This document shows, in pieces, positions 43,275 to 51,890 of a stretch of 64,000 bases of DNA. The notes under the pieces were generated by a model. The model worked only from the letters and a program-made list of their open reading frames with translations, was not told the origin of the DNA and did no database searches. The position numbers and the translations under genes were made by a program. Positions within the stretch are counted from its first letter, which is position 1. Every line of letters starts with the position of its first letter. The stretch is from assembly GCA_900469965.1 (NCBI GenBank), contig UBZP01000015.1, positions 215,806-279,805 of the forward strand. Reading direction: 5' to 3'. This stretch comes from Hyphomicrobiales bacterium (lineage in GTDB: Bacteria > Pseudomonadota > Alphaproteobacteria > Rhizobiales > Rhizobiaceae).

Positions 43275-45326
43275 CTACTTCCGCAACAGGCTGCTCAGCG
43301 GCTTCTTCAGCAGCTGTTCCCGGATCGAGCCGTCCCTTCGCGCCTCGCCGCCGCCCTCTCCGAAGGCCGGGCGTTGAGAGCGCGTCTGTGCGGCACGGTC
43401 GCCGGCCTGTTCGTTCAGCTCGCGCCGCAGCGCCTCGAAGCGGTCGTGCGCGGAAAGCGGATTGGGGCCCTCCGGCGCGCGCGGCAGCATCTCGGGCCGG
43501 TAGGGCTCGATCTCGGCCGGGGCGGGCGGGAGCGGATCGCACGGCAGTTCGCGCGCGGACGGCACCGGTTCGTTCCCGAACCCGCCGTCATCGATACCGG
43601 CATGGGGGGCGGCATAGTCAGCAGCCGGGCGTTGCGCGAACTCGGTCTCCGCGCCCAGGAAGGAATTCTGGAAGGCGGAGATGTCCGGTCCGGAAACCGA
43701 ACGCATGCGGCCGACGATGGAGCGCAGGTCGACGCTGTCCGGCGTGTCGTCGCTGGCCTTCACGCCGACGCCGTTCGCCTTCGGCAGGCGGTTTTCCTGC
43801 ACGCGGGTGAACTTCATGCGCATCGGCACGGTGACGGCCTCGCCGAAGGCGATCGCCTCGCCGTTGCCGATCGAGGAGATGAAGCTCGTGGTCGACGAGG
43901 ACGAGTTGGGGATCGCCGAGCGGATGATCTCCTGGTCCTGGTCGTTGGCGAGCCGCATGGCGAAGACGGTCGAGCACTGCGACAGGATCGTCGGGTCGAG
44001 CTCGCCCGGGCGCTGGGTGATGATGCCGAGCGAGACCCCGTACTTGCGCCCTTCCTTGGCGATGCGGGCGATGGCCTGGCGGGTCGGCAGGAAGCCGAGG
44101 CCGGCATCGGCCGGCACGTAGCGGTGGGCCTCCTCGCAGACGACGAGCATGTGCACGCCGCCGCCGCTCCACAGCCCGATCTCGAAGGCCATGCGGCAGA
44201 GCACCGAGGCGACGGAGTTGACCACCTCGGAGGGAATGCCGGCGAGCTGGAAGGTGGTGATCGGCCGGCCTTCGCCGGGAATGCGGAAGATGCGGGCGAT
44301 CGTGTCGAGGATGGTGTCGGTGATCGTGTTGGAGGAGAACATGAAATGGTAGCGCGGGTCGTTGATCGCCGACATGATCTTGACCTTCAGCGACCGCAGA
44401 TGCGGCTTTTCCGTCCGCCCCTCCAGCCGGCCGATGCGCTCGTCGATCAGCGCCAGCAGGTCGGCGACGCGGTATGGCACCGGCGTGTCGGCGGTGATCG
44501 AGCTCTTTTCTGTGGCGCGGCGCATCAGGCTCGATTCGCCCGAGCCGCGGAAGGCCTTCTTGGCCTCCGGGATCAGGTCGCGCAGCACGTCCAGTTCCTC
44601 CGGCACGGCCGGGCGGCCGCGGAAGATCACCTCCGAGAATTCTTCCAGCCGGAACAGCCAGAAGGGCAGGTCCAGCGTGTCCGTCTCGATGACGACGGAA
44701 TGATCGGGAAAGGCGGCGGCGAATTCGTTGTGCGGATCGAGGATCAGGACGCGCAGCTTGGGGTCGGCCTGGATCGCCTTGTGCAGCAAGAGCGTGACGG
44801 CGGTCGACTTGCCGACGCCGGTGGTGCCGACGATGGCGAAGTGCTTGGCCAGCATCGACGGCACGTGGATCGTCGCGTCGAGGGTCTCGTCCTGCGTCAG
44901 CTTGCCGATCACGCAGACATCGTTCAGTCCGGTATCGTACACACGAGCGAGGTCGGCGGCGCGGATCCGGTGGGCGATCGCGCCGAGATAGGGATAGCGG
45001 GTGATGCCGGCGGAGAACTCCTCGCGGCCGTCGGGGCCGATATGGACCTCGCCGAGCAGCTCGACCTCGACGTGGAAGACCGTGTCGCCGTGCATCGACC
45101 AGGTCTGCTGGTCGGTGCCCATCGCGTAGACGAGCGCCACGACGCGGTTTTCGCCGACGGAGATGGAGATCAGCCGGCCGACGGACCAGAGTTCGGTGAG
45201 CGAGGTCTCGCCGTCCTCGGCGATGGCGCTGATCGTCGCGCGCGATCCGGTGCAGGCGACGACGCGGCCGAGAAGGCGATTGCCTGGCGCTTCCTCGTCG
45301 CGCCGCTCCTGTTCGCCGGCTGCCAT
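43275..45326 (-). CDS. HerA-like hexameric ATPase (DUF87)
   Basis: About 683 residues. N-terminal HerA barrel-like region (GNRLLGRVVACTGSRATISA), Walker A FAIVGTTGVGKSTAVTLLLH, Walker B VHMLVVCEEAHRYVP, then IITQRPGELDPTILSQCSTV; the C-terminal 120 residues are Pro/Ala/Glu-rich and probably unstructured. HerA ATPases pump or process DNA with the nuclease NurA in archaea; no NurA-like gene is adjacent. ATG 45326 was chosen; a GTG at 45362 preceded by GGAGTG would add 12 residues and remains possible. Confidence 0.9.
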   Translation of the reverse strand: MAAGEQERRDEEAPGNRLLGRVVACTGSRATISAIAEDGETSLTELWSVGRLISISVGENRVVALVYAMGTDQQTWSMHGDTVFHVEVELLGEVHIGPDGREEFSAGITRYPYLGAIAHRIRAADLARVYDTGLNDVCVIGKLTQDETLDATIHVPSMLAKHFAIVGTTGVGKSTAVTLLLHKAIQADPKLRVLILDPHNEFAAAFPDHSVVIETDTLDLPFWLFRLEEFSEVIFRGRPAVPEELDVLRDLIPEAKKAFRGSGESSLMRRATEKSSITADTPVPYRVADLLALIDERIGRLEGRTEKPHLRSLKVKIMSAINDPRYHFMFSSNTITDTILDTIARIFRIPGEGRPITTFQLAGIPSEVVNSVASVLCRMAFEIGLWSGGGVHMLVVCEEAHRYVPADAGLGFLPTRQAIARIAKEGRKYGVSLGIITQRPGELDPTILSQCSTVFAMRLANDQDQEIIRSAIPNSSSSTTSFISSIGNGEAIAFGEAVTVPMRMKFTRVQENRLPKANGVGVKASDDTPDSVDLRSIVGRMRSVSGPDISAFQNSFLGAETEFAQRPAADYAAPHAGIDDGGFGNEPVPSARELPCDPLPPAPAEIEPYRPEMLPRAPEGPNPLSAHDRFEALRRELNEQAGDRAAQTRSQRPAFGEGGGEARRDGSIREQLLKKPLSSLLRK

Positions 45327-45520
45327 CGAGTGGTGAAAATCGGTGTTTCGCAAACGAAGCACTCCGAAACGGTTTGCCGGGATATCAGCAGTGTCTAAAA
45401 GAATAACAGTTGCGGCTTAACAATGCGTTTCGCGGTCGCAGGCCCCGACGGCGCGCGACCATCGGGGGTTGCGGCGGCGGTGTGCCGGAACGGGACATGC
45501 GGCCGTGCGATTGTGGCCGG

Positions 45521-45549
45521 TTGACGGCTTGCGCTTTAGCAGCTATCAC
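45521..45549 (+). promoter_or_regulatory. Promoter of the ilvB-ilvH operon
   Basis: TTGACG (45521-45526), a 17-base spacer, then TATCAC (45544-45549). It predicts a transcription start at about 45555-45558, at or immediately before the leader peptide ATG. Confidence 0.72.
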
Positions 45550-45557
45550 TCCGCCCC

Positions 45558-45617
45558 ATGATTTCGAACGTCGCGAAGATTCTTGTGGTGGGATGGCGCA
45601 TGGGCAAGGTGGTGTAA
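45558..45617 (+). CDS. Branched-chain leader peptide of the ilv attenuator
   Basis: A 19-codon open frame, MISNVAKILVVGWRMGKVV followed by TAA. Eight of 19 residues are Ile, Leu or Val, including the runs ILVV and VV, which is what a ribosome-mediated attenuator sensing branched-chain aminoacyl-tRNA needs. The ATG sits at or within three bases of the predicted transcription start, so the message is probably leaderless, as reported for the rhizobial trp leader. The stop codon lies inside the loop of the following hairpin, which fits ribosome stalling controlling RNA folding. Confidence 0.85.
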   Translation: MISNVAKILVVGWRMGKVV

Positions 45618-45673
45618 CCACCGGGCGAAAGCACCCATGCGCGGTAAGCAGGCTCCAGACGGGGCCTTTTTTT
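45596..45673 (+). promoter_or_regulatory. Transcription attenuator upstream of ilvB
   Basis: Large hairpin: GCGCATGGG (45596-45604) with CCCATGCGC (45634-45642), and nested GGTGGT (45608-45613) with ACCACC (45617-45622). It is followed by a terminator, GGCTCC (45651-45656)-AGAC-GGGGCC (45661-45666) with one G-U pair and seven Ts (45667-45673). The terminator lies about 60 bases before the ilvB start. Confidence 0.85.
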
Positions 45674-45732
45674 ATGCCCCCGATTTCGCTAAGCACACTT
45701 TCAAAACACGAGACACGGACGGAAACATTCCG

Positions 45733-47511
45733 ATGAGTGCAACTGAGAACCAGATGACCGGTGCGGAGATCGTCTTGCAGGCGCTGAGAGACAACGGCGT
45801 CCAACATATCTTCGGCTATCCGGGCGGCGCGGTCCTGCCGATCTACGACGAGATCTTCCAGCAGGAGGACATCCAGCACATCCTCGTGCGCCACGAGCAG
45901 GGTGCCGGCCACGCCGCCGAGGGCTATGCACGCTCCACCGGCAAGGTCGGCGTCATGCTGGTGACCTCCGGCCCGGGCGCCACCAATGCGGTGACGCCGC
46001 TGCAGGATGCGCTGATGGATTCCATCCCGCTCGTCTGCATCTCCGGGCAGGTTCCGACGTCGCTGATCGGTTCGGATGCGTTCCAGGAGTGCGACACCGT
46101 CGGCATCACCCGGCCGTGCACCAAACACAACTGGCTGGTCAAGGACGTCAACGACCTGGCGCGCATCATCCACGAGGCCTTCCGCGTCGCCCAGAGCGGC
46201 CGTCCGGGCCCGGTCGTCGTCGACATCCCGAAGGACATCCAGTTCGCCACCGGCACCTATGTCCCGCCGTCCGCGACGCCCGCGCAACACGCCTACGAGC
46301 CGAAGGTCCAGGGAGATCTCGCGCGGATCAAGGAGGCGGTCGAGCTGATGCAGGGCGCCAGGCGTCCGGTCATCTATTCCGGCGGCGGCGTCGTCAATTC
46401 CGGCCCGGAAGCCTCGCATCTGTTGCGCGAACTGGTCGAGCTGACCGGCTTTCCGATCACCTCGACGCTGATGGGGCTCGGCGCCTACCCGGCGTCCGGC
46501 AAGAACTGGCTCGGCATGCTCGGCATGCACGGGACCTACGAGGCGAACCTCGCGATGCACGACTGCGACGTCATGGTCTGCATCGGCGCCCGCTTCGACG
46601 ACCGCATCACCGGTCGGCTGAACGCGTTCTCGCCGAACTCCAAGAAGATCCACATCGACATCGACCCGTCCTCGATCAACAAGAACGTCCGCGTCGACGT
46701 GCCGATCCTCGGCGACGTCGGGCGGGTGCTGGAGGACATGGTCCGGCTGTGGCGGGCGTCGTCGAAGTCGGCCGGCAAGGAGCATCTCGCCGACTGGTGG
46801 GCCTCGATCGCCCGGTGGCGGGCGCGCAATTCGCTGGCCTACAAGCCGAGCGACGAGATCATCATGCCGCAATATGCGATCCAGCGGCTCTACGAGCTGA
46901 CCAAGCATCGCGACACCTACATCACCACCGAGGTCGGCCAGCACCAGATGTGGGCGGCGCAGTTCTTCGGCTTCGAGCAGCCCAACCGCTGGATGACCTC
47001 GGGCGGGCTCGGCACGATGGGCTACGGCCTGCCGGCGGCCCTCGGCGTGCAGATCGCCCATCCTGACGCCCTCGTCATCGACATCGCCGGCGACGCTTCG
47101 ATCCAGATGTGCATCCAGGAAATGTCGGCGGCGATCCAGCACGAGGCGCCGATCAAGATCTTCATCCTCAACAACCAGTACATGGGCATGGTGCGCCAGT
47201 GGCAGCAGCTCCTGCACGGCAACCGGCTCTCGCATTCCTACACCGAGGCGATGCCGGACTTCGTCAAGCTCGCCGAGGCCTATGGCGCCGTCGGCCTGCG
47301 CTGCGAGAAGCCCGGCGATCTCGACGGGGCGATCGAGGAGATGATCGCGGTGAAGAAGCCGGTCATCTTCGATTGCCGCGTCGCCAACCTCGCCAACTGC
47401 TTCCCGATGATCCCGTCCGGCAAGGCGCACAACGAGATGCTGCTCCCCGACGAGGCGACGGACGAGGCGGTCGCGAATGCGATCGACGCCAAGGGTCGCC
47501 AGCTGGTCTGA
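45733..47511 (+). CDS. ilvB: Acetohydroxyacid synthase, large catalytic subunit
   Basis: 592-residue thiamine-diphosphate enzyme making acetolactate or acetohydroxybutyrate for valine, leucine and isoleucine. Catalytic glutamate in HILVRHEQGAGHAAEGYARS, substrate region GYPGGAVLPIYDE, FAD-domain NWLGMLGMHGTYEANL and the ThDP motif from IAGDASIQMCIQE to ILNNQYMGM. The start MSATENQMTGAEIV has GGAAAC upstream; earlier open codons overlap the attenuator and are not coding. Behind the attenuator and 21 bases before ilvH. Confidence 0.97.
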   Translation: MSATENQMTGAEIVLQALRDNGVQHIFGYPGGAVLPIYDEIFQQEDIQHILVRHEQGAGHAAEGYARSTGKVGVMLVTSGPGATNAVTPLQDALMDSIPLVCISGQVPTSLIGSDAFQECDTVGITRPCTKHNWLVKDVNDLARIIHEAFRVAQSGRPGPVVVDIPKDIQFATGTYVPPSATPAQHAYEPKVQGDLARIKEAVELMQGARRPVIYSGGGVVNSGPEASHLLRELVELTGFPITSTLMGLGAYPASGKNWLGMLGMHGTYEANLAMHDCDVMVCIGARFDDRITGRLNAFSPNSKKIHIDIDPSSINKNVRVDVPILGDVGRVLEDMVRLWRASSKSAGKEHLADWWASIARWRARNSLAYKPSDEIIMPQYAIQRLYELTKHRDTYITTEVGQHQMWAAQFFGFEQPNRWMTSGGLGTMGYGLPAALGVQIAHPDALVIDIAGDASIQMCIQEMSAAIQHEAPIKIFILNNQYMGMVRQWQQLLHGNRLSHSYTEAMPDFVKLAEAYGAVGLRCEKPGDLDGAIEEMIAVKKPVIFDCRVANLANCFPMIPSGKAHNEMLLPDEATDEAVANAIDAKGRQLV

Positions 47512-47532
47512 GATACGGGAGGAGGAAAAACC

Positions 47533-48105
47533 ATGAACGCACATCTTCAGCCGACCGGTTCGGCCTATTTCATCGCTCCCGAGACGCAGGTTTCGGAGAG
47601 CCACACGCTCTCGGTCCTGGTCGACAACGAGCCGGGCGTGCTCGCCCGCGTCATCGGCCTGTTTTCCGGCCGCGGCTATAACATCGAGAGCCTGACGGTG
47701 TCGGAGACCGAGCACCAGGCGCACCTGTCGCGCATCACCATCGTCACGCGCGGCACGCCGCATGTGCTGGAGCAGATCAAGGCGCAGCTGGAGCGGATCG
47801 TGCCGGTGCACCGGGTCGTCGACCTGACCGTGCGCGCCAGGGACCTCGGCCACGAGCGGCCGCTGGAGCGCGAGCTGGCGCTCGTGAAGGTGTCGGGCAC
47901 CGGCGACCACCGCGTCGAGGCGCTCCGGCTAGCCGATGCCTTCCGCGCCTCGGTGATCGACGCCAATACCGAGCACTTCGTCTTCGAGATCACCGGCAAG
48001 GTGTCGAAGATCGACCAGTTCATCGCCATCATGAAGCCGCTCGGCCTGATCGAGGTCTGCCGCACCGGCATTGCCGCGATGAACCGCGGCCCGCAGGGCA
48101 TGTGA
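47533..48105 (+). CDS. ilvH: Acetohydroxyacid synthase, small regulatory subunit
   Basis: 190-residue subunit that stimulates the large subunit and confers valine feedback inhibition. N-terminal ACT domain HTLSVLVDNEPGVLARVIGL and FSGRGYNIESLTVSETE; the C-terminal half (RELALVKVSGTGDHRVEALR) is the usual activation domain. GGAGGAAAAACC gives a strong ribosome site. Ends 13 bases before the convergent DUF2269 gene. Confidence 0.97.
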   Translation: MNAHLQPTGSAYFIAPETQVSESHTLSVLVDNEPGVLARVIGLFSGRGYNIESLTVSETEHQAHLSRITIVTRGTPHVLEQIKAQLERIVPVHRVVDLTVRARDLGHERPLERELALVKVSGTGDHRVEALRLADAFRASVIDANTEHFVFEITGKVSKIDQFIAIMKPLGLIEVCRTGIAAMNRGPQGM

Positions 48106-48117
48106 GCCCCGCCTGCC

Positions 48118-48600
48118 TCAGAACAGGCTGATGTCGGGTTTTTCCAGCATCAGCCAGAGGATCGTGAGCACGGCGAGGAAGGCCGGAAAGCCGCAGGCGA
48201 ACCAGATCCGGTAGAGCCGGTGCCACTCCGGCGGCAGCGGCGTGCCGTCGGCTGCCGCCGCCCGCGCCAAGTCGCGAAGCCGGATCTGGATCCAGACCAC
48301 CGGCAGCCAGAACAGGCCGGTGAAGACGTAGAGCATGAGCGCCAGGGCGATCCAGCCCTCGCTCAATGGCCAGCCGACCTCGCGCGCCAGCAAATAGCCG
48401 GTCAGCGGCTGCAGCACGACCGCCGTTGCGGTGAAGAGCGTGTCGGCGATCACGACGGTTTCGGCGACATGGGCGATCAGTGCCGGCCGTCCGGTCCGGC
48501 GCGCCATCACCATGAAGAAGGCGATGCCGGCGCCGGTGCCGAAGAGCACGGTCGCGCCGATCACATGCAACAGGCGATAGACGGCTTCGGCTTCGATCAT
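48118..48600 (-). CDS. DUF2269 family integral membrane protein
   Basis: 160 residues, four predicted membrane helices (LLHVIGATVLFGTGAGIAFF and ALALMLYVFTGLFWLPVVWI among them), matching DUF2269. Its ATG overlaps the stop codon of the upstream reductase-DoxX gene (ATGA), so the pair is translationally coupled. No enzymatic motif; several conserved His/Trp/Arg residues near the helices resemble small heme or quinone-associated membrane proteins, but this is only a guess. Confidence 0.85.
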   Translation of the reverse strand: MIEAEAVYRLLHVIGATVLFGTGAGIAFFMVMARRTGRPALIAHVAETVVIADTLFTATAVVLQPLTGYLLAREVGWPLSEGWIALALMLYVFTGLFWLPVVWIQIRLRDLARAAAADGTPLPPEWHRLYRIWFACGFPAFLAVLTILWLMLEKPDISLF

Positions 48601-49871
48601 CGTTCGTCCAGGACGGCAAGGGTCGGAAGGATCAGGGCAAGCGCCGGCAGCACCTTGACGTAGGGGCCGAGCGGATCGACCCAGAGCGCGGGCGCAAGCA
48701 GGGTGCCGCCGGCGAGATAGGCCAGCGCTAGGGCGGCCTGCCCGACGAGGGCCATGCGGGCGGTCGGCCGCCACAGCAGCAACACGCCGAGAGTGATATC
48801 GAGGAGCGCGGTCGCGACGGTCAGGCCGAGCGCTGCGTTCTGCGGCATGAACGGCGAGAAATGCGCGGCGGCGCGGGCGAGGTCGGAAAACGGCACGAGA
48901 CCGGAGAGGATCCAGAACAGGGCCAGCGTGACGACAAGAACCGGCTTGAGCAGATAGAGCCGGGCAAACCAGAGGTCCTGCACGCCGGCCGGGTTGCGGG
49001 CGAGCGTCTCGTCGGCCGTCTGCAACGGCAGGTCGAGCTTGCTTTCACCCGCCGTGATGCCGCCGGCCATCACCTGCATGGCCGTGCTGCGGAGCGGCGA
49101 GCGCCAGCCGAGGCGACCGGCGAGATCGGCCATCCGCGATACGGGGCCGGCGACGGCATCGGGCAGGGCCAGGGTCTTCGCCGGTGGCAGTCCGAGCCAT
49201 GTCCGGTGCAGGGCGACGAGCCGGGAGAGATCGAGGGCGTCGCCGGCAAGGTCGAGATCCGTGCCCGGGGGCAGGCCGCCGTCGACCGCCATGCGCACGC
49301 AGTCCGCCACGTCCTCGACGGACACCGTCTCGACCCGGCGATCGGCGAACACCAGTGGCGTCACGATCGGAAAGGCGGCCAGCGCCCGCAGCAGGGCGGA
49401 GCCGCCATGGGCATTTCGGCCGAGCACCAGCGCCGGGCGGAGGATGACGTGGTTCAGGCCCGATGCGGCGAGCGCACGGTCGGCCTCGGCCTTGGTCGCA
49501 AGGAACGGCAGCTCGCCGGCGCCGTCGGTGCGGGCGGAAATCTGGACCAGCAGGCGCAGGCCCGCCTGTCGGGCCGCGGCGTAGAGCGCGAGCATGGCAT
49601 CGCGCTGGGTGGCTGTGACGTTGTCGCGCTGGCCGTCCTGCAGGGTACCGGCGCAATTGACGACGACGTCGATGCCGTCGAGGTAGGGCGTCCAGTCGGC
49701 CGGGGTGTTCAGTCCGGCGAGATCGGCCCTGTGCCAGCGCACCGAAGGGAAGCGGTGCTTGGCAGCAGTGATGTCGCGGCCGAGGCCGACGAGTTCGTGA
49801 CCGGCGCGCTCGAGCCGGGCGAGGACCGCAGATCCGATGAAGCCGTTTGCGCCGAGAATCAGAATGGCCAT
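48597..49871 (-). CDS. NAD(P)-binding epimerase/reductase fused to a DoxX-like membrane domain
   Basis: 424 residues with two parts. Residues 1-290 form a Rossmann SDR/NmrA-like domain: ILILGANGFIGSAVLARLER, the VVVNCAGTLQDGQ segment and LNHVILRPALVLGRNAHGG. Residues about 305-424 are four membrane helices with the DoxX-like pattern (PVLVVTLALFWILSGLVPFS, ALGLTVATALLDITLGVLLL). Fusion of a soluble dehydrogenase with a DoxX-like quinone-type membrane module suggests a membrane-bound redox enzyme. Coupled by ATGA overlap to the DUF2269 gene. Confidence 0.87.
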   Translation of the reverse strand: MAILILGANGFIGSAVLARLERAGHELVGLGRDITAAKHRFPSVRWHRADLAGLNTPADWTPYLDGIDVVVNCAGTLQDGQRDNVTATQRDAMLALYAAARQAGLRLLVQISARTDGAGELPFLATKAEADRALAASGLNHVILRPALVLGRNAHGGSALLRALAAFPIVTPLVFADRRVETVSVEDVADCVRMAVDGGLPPGTDLDLAGDALDLSRLVALHRTWLGLPPAKTLALPDAVAGPVSRMADLAGRLGWRSPLRSTAMQVMAGGITAGESKLDLPLQTADETLARNPAGVQDLWFARLYLLKPVLVVTLALFWILSGLVPFSDLARAAAHFSPFMPQNAALGLTVATALLDITLGVLLLWRPTARMALVGQAALALAYLAGGTLLAPALWVDPLGPYVKVLPALALILPTLAVLDER

Positions 49872-49961
49872 GACGCGCCACTATGGCGATTGTCGCGCGC
49901 GCAATACAAGTGTTGCGTCGGGCCGCCCCGTGCCCTGTCGCGCCAGGCTGCCGCGACCGCC

Positions 49962-50804
49962 TCAGATCATCTCCAGCGGCCGCTTCCTCTTTGGCGGCGG
50001 GAAGGCGGCGTCGAGGGCGGCGCGGTCCTCCGGTGTCAATTTCAGGTCGACCGCCTTGCGGTTTTCCGCCAGCCGTTCGAGCGAGGAGGATTTCGGGATG
50101 GCGATGACGTCGTCCCGTTCCATCAAGAAGGCCAGCGCCACCTGGGCCGCCGTCGCGCCGTGGGCGGCGCCGATGCGGGCGAGCACGGGGTGATCGACGA
50201 TGCCGCCCTTGTCGAAGGGCGCGTAGGCCATGGTGGCGATGCCGCGCCGCGCCGTCCACGGCAGAAGGTCGAACTCGATGCCGCGGCGGGCGGGATTGTA
50301 GAGCACCTGGTTGGCGGCGACGTTGCCGCCGTCTTCGACCGACAGCAGATCCTCCATGTCGTCGACGTCGAAGTTGGAGACGCCCCAGGCTCCGATCTTG
50401 CCGGCCGCCTTCAGGTCCTCGAAGGCCGTGACGGTATCGGCAAGCGGATGGCGGCCGCGCCAGTGCAGCAGGTAGAGGTCGATCCGGTCGGTGCCGAGCC
50501 GCTTGAGGCTCGCCTCGCAGGCGGCGATGGTGCCTCTGCGGCTCGCATTCGTCGGCAGCACCTTGCTGACGAGGTAGATGCCGTCGCGGCGGCCGCGGAT
50601 CGCTTCGCCCACCACCTGCTCCGCGCCGCCGTCGGCATACATCTCGGCGGTATCGATCAGCGTCATGCCGAGATCGATGCCGGCCTGCAGGGCGCGGACC
50701 TCGGCTGCGACGGCGGAGCGGCTTTCGCCCATGCGCCAGGTGCCCTGACCGAGCACGGGGACGCGGGTTCCGTCAGGCAGGGTGGCTTGCGGCATCTGGC
50801 TCAT
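49962..50804 (-). CDS. Aldo/keto reductase
   Basis: 280-residue TIM-barrel NADPH oxidoreductase. Catalytic residues: Asp/Tyr in [20 protein letters not shown], Lys in [15 protein letters not shown] and the YLLHWRG strand; the cofactor loop is [32 protein letters not shown] precedes the ATG. Substrate unknown; the AKR family reduces aldehydes and ketones broadly. Divergent from the ku gene at 51063. Confidence 0.94.
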   Translation of the reverse strand: MSQMPQATLPDGTRVPVLGQGTWRMGESRSAVAAEVRALQAGIDLGMTLIDTAEMYADGGAEQVVGEAIRGRRDGIYLVSKVLPTNASRRGTIAACEASLKRLGTDRIDLYLLHWRGRHPLADTVTAFEDLKAAGKIGAWGVSNFDVDDMEDLLSVEDGGNVAANQVLYNPARRGIEFDLLPWTARRGIATMAYAPFDKGGIVDHPVLARIGAAHGATAAQVALAFLMERDDVIAIPKSSSLERLAENRKAVDLKLTPEDRAALDAAFPPPKRKRPLEMI

Positions 50805-51062
50805 GGCGGTCTCCCGGCTGGGTGCTGGCGCGTGGCGTTCCAGGCGGTGACACAGTAGGCCGGATTTGGGGTTGCTTCCACCGCCATCGCCAATTCGCGC
50901 CTGAGCGGACAAAGGCGGCGGCGATTTCCGCACCGGTCCGCAGGATCGTCCCGCACGCCATCTTGCCCTGCGGAACGCGTGGGCGCAGTCTTCGTGACGG
51001 CGCCGGGAACGAATGCGCGGGGGCGCACGTTTTTCGGTCCTGCTCACCAAAGGGAAGAAGCC

Positions 51063-51872
51063 ATGGCGACGCGCGTCTTCTGGAAAGGCTATCTGAAACT
51101 CTCGCTCGTGACCTGCCCGGTGGCGATGACGCCGGCGACGAGCGAGGACGAGAAAGTACGCTTCCACACGCTGAACCGCGCGACGAACAACCGCGTCGTC
51201 AGCCAGTATGTCGATTCCGTCACCGGCAAGCCGGTCGATCCGGACGACGAGGTGAAGGGATACGAGCGCGCCGAGGGCGAGTTCGTGCTGCTCGAGGACG
51301 ACGAGCTGGACGCGGTCGCGCTGGAGAGCACGCGGACGATCGACATCGAGACCTTCGTGCCCCGCGACAGCGTCGACTGGATCTGGTTCGACAAGCCGCA
51401 CTACCTGACACCGAACGATCCCGTCGGCGAGGAGGCGTTCAGCGTCATCCGCGATGCGATGGCGGCGAGCAGGATGGTCGGGATATCGCGGCTGGTGATG
51501 TACCGGCGCGAGCGGGCCGTGCTGCTGGAACCGCGCGACCGGGGCATCGTGCTCTGGACGCTACGCTACGGCGAGGAGGTGCGCCAGCCCGACGCCTATT
51601 TCGAGGACATGAAGAAGAGCAAGCCGGAAGCGAAGCTGATCGGGCTGGCCGAAACCTTCATCGCCGAGAACACGCGGGCCTGGACGCCCGAGATGGCGCA
51701 GGATCCGGTGCAGGACAGGCTGCTCGAGATCATCGCCGCGAAGAAGAAGGGCCGCAAGCAGCCTGCCAGGGAAAAGGCGGAGGCACCGCAGCCGACGGCC
51801 TCCAACGTCATCAACATCATGGACGCGCTGCGCAAGAGCGTCGCTGCCGAGAAGAAGCCCGGAAAGAAGTGA
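51063..51872 (+). CDS. ku: Ku DNA end-binding protein (first copy)
   Basis: 269-residue Ku homodimer subunit for non-homologous end joining. Matches bacterial Ku across its length: [60 protein letters not shown], and the C-terminal [20 protein letters not shown] tail that recruits LigD. Convergent with ligD (18 bases between stops), while the second ku lies immediately upstream of ligD. Two Ku paralogues flanking a LigD indicate a duplicated or specialised repair unit. Confidence 0.96.
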   Translation: MATRVFWKGYLKLSLVTCPVAMTPATSEDEKVRFHTLNRATNNRVVSQYVDSVTGKPVDPDDEVKGYERAEGEFVLLEDDELDAVALESTRTIDIETFVPRDSVDWIWFDKPHYLTPNDPVGEEAFSVIRDAMAASRMVGISRLVMYRRERAVLLEPRDRGIVLWTLRYGEEVRQPDAYFEDMKKSKPEAKLIGLAETFIAENTRAWTPEMAQDPVQDRLLEIIAAKKKGRKQPAREKAEAPQPTASNVINIMDALRKSVAAEKKPGKK

Positions 51873-51890
51873 CCGCCACTCAGACCGCCG

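Noticed and set aside
43170-45398. Long frame opposite the HerA-like gene
   Set aside because: The HerA reading has intact Walker motifs; the opposite frame has none and shadow composition.
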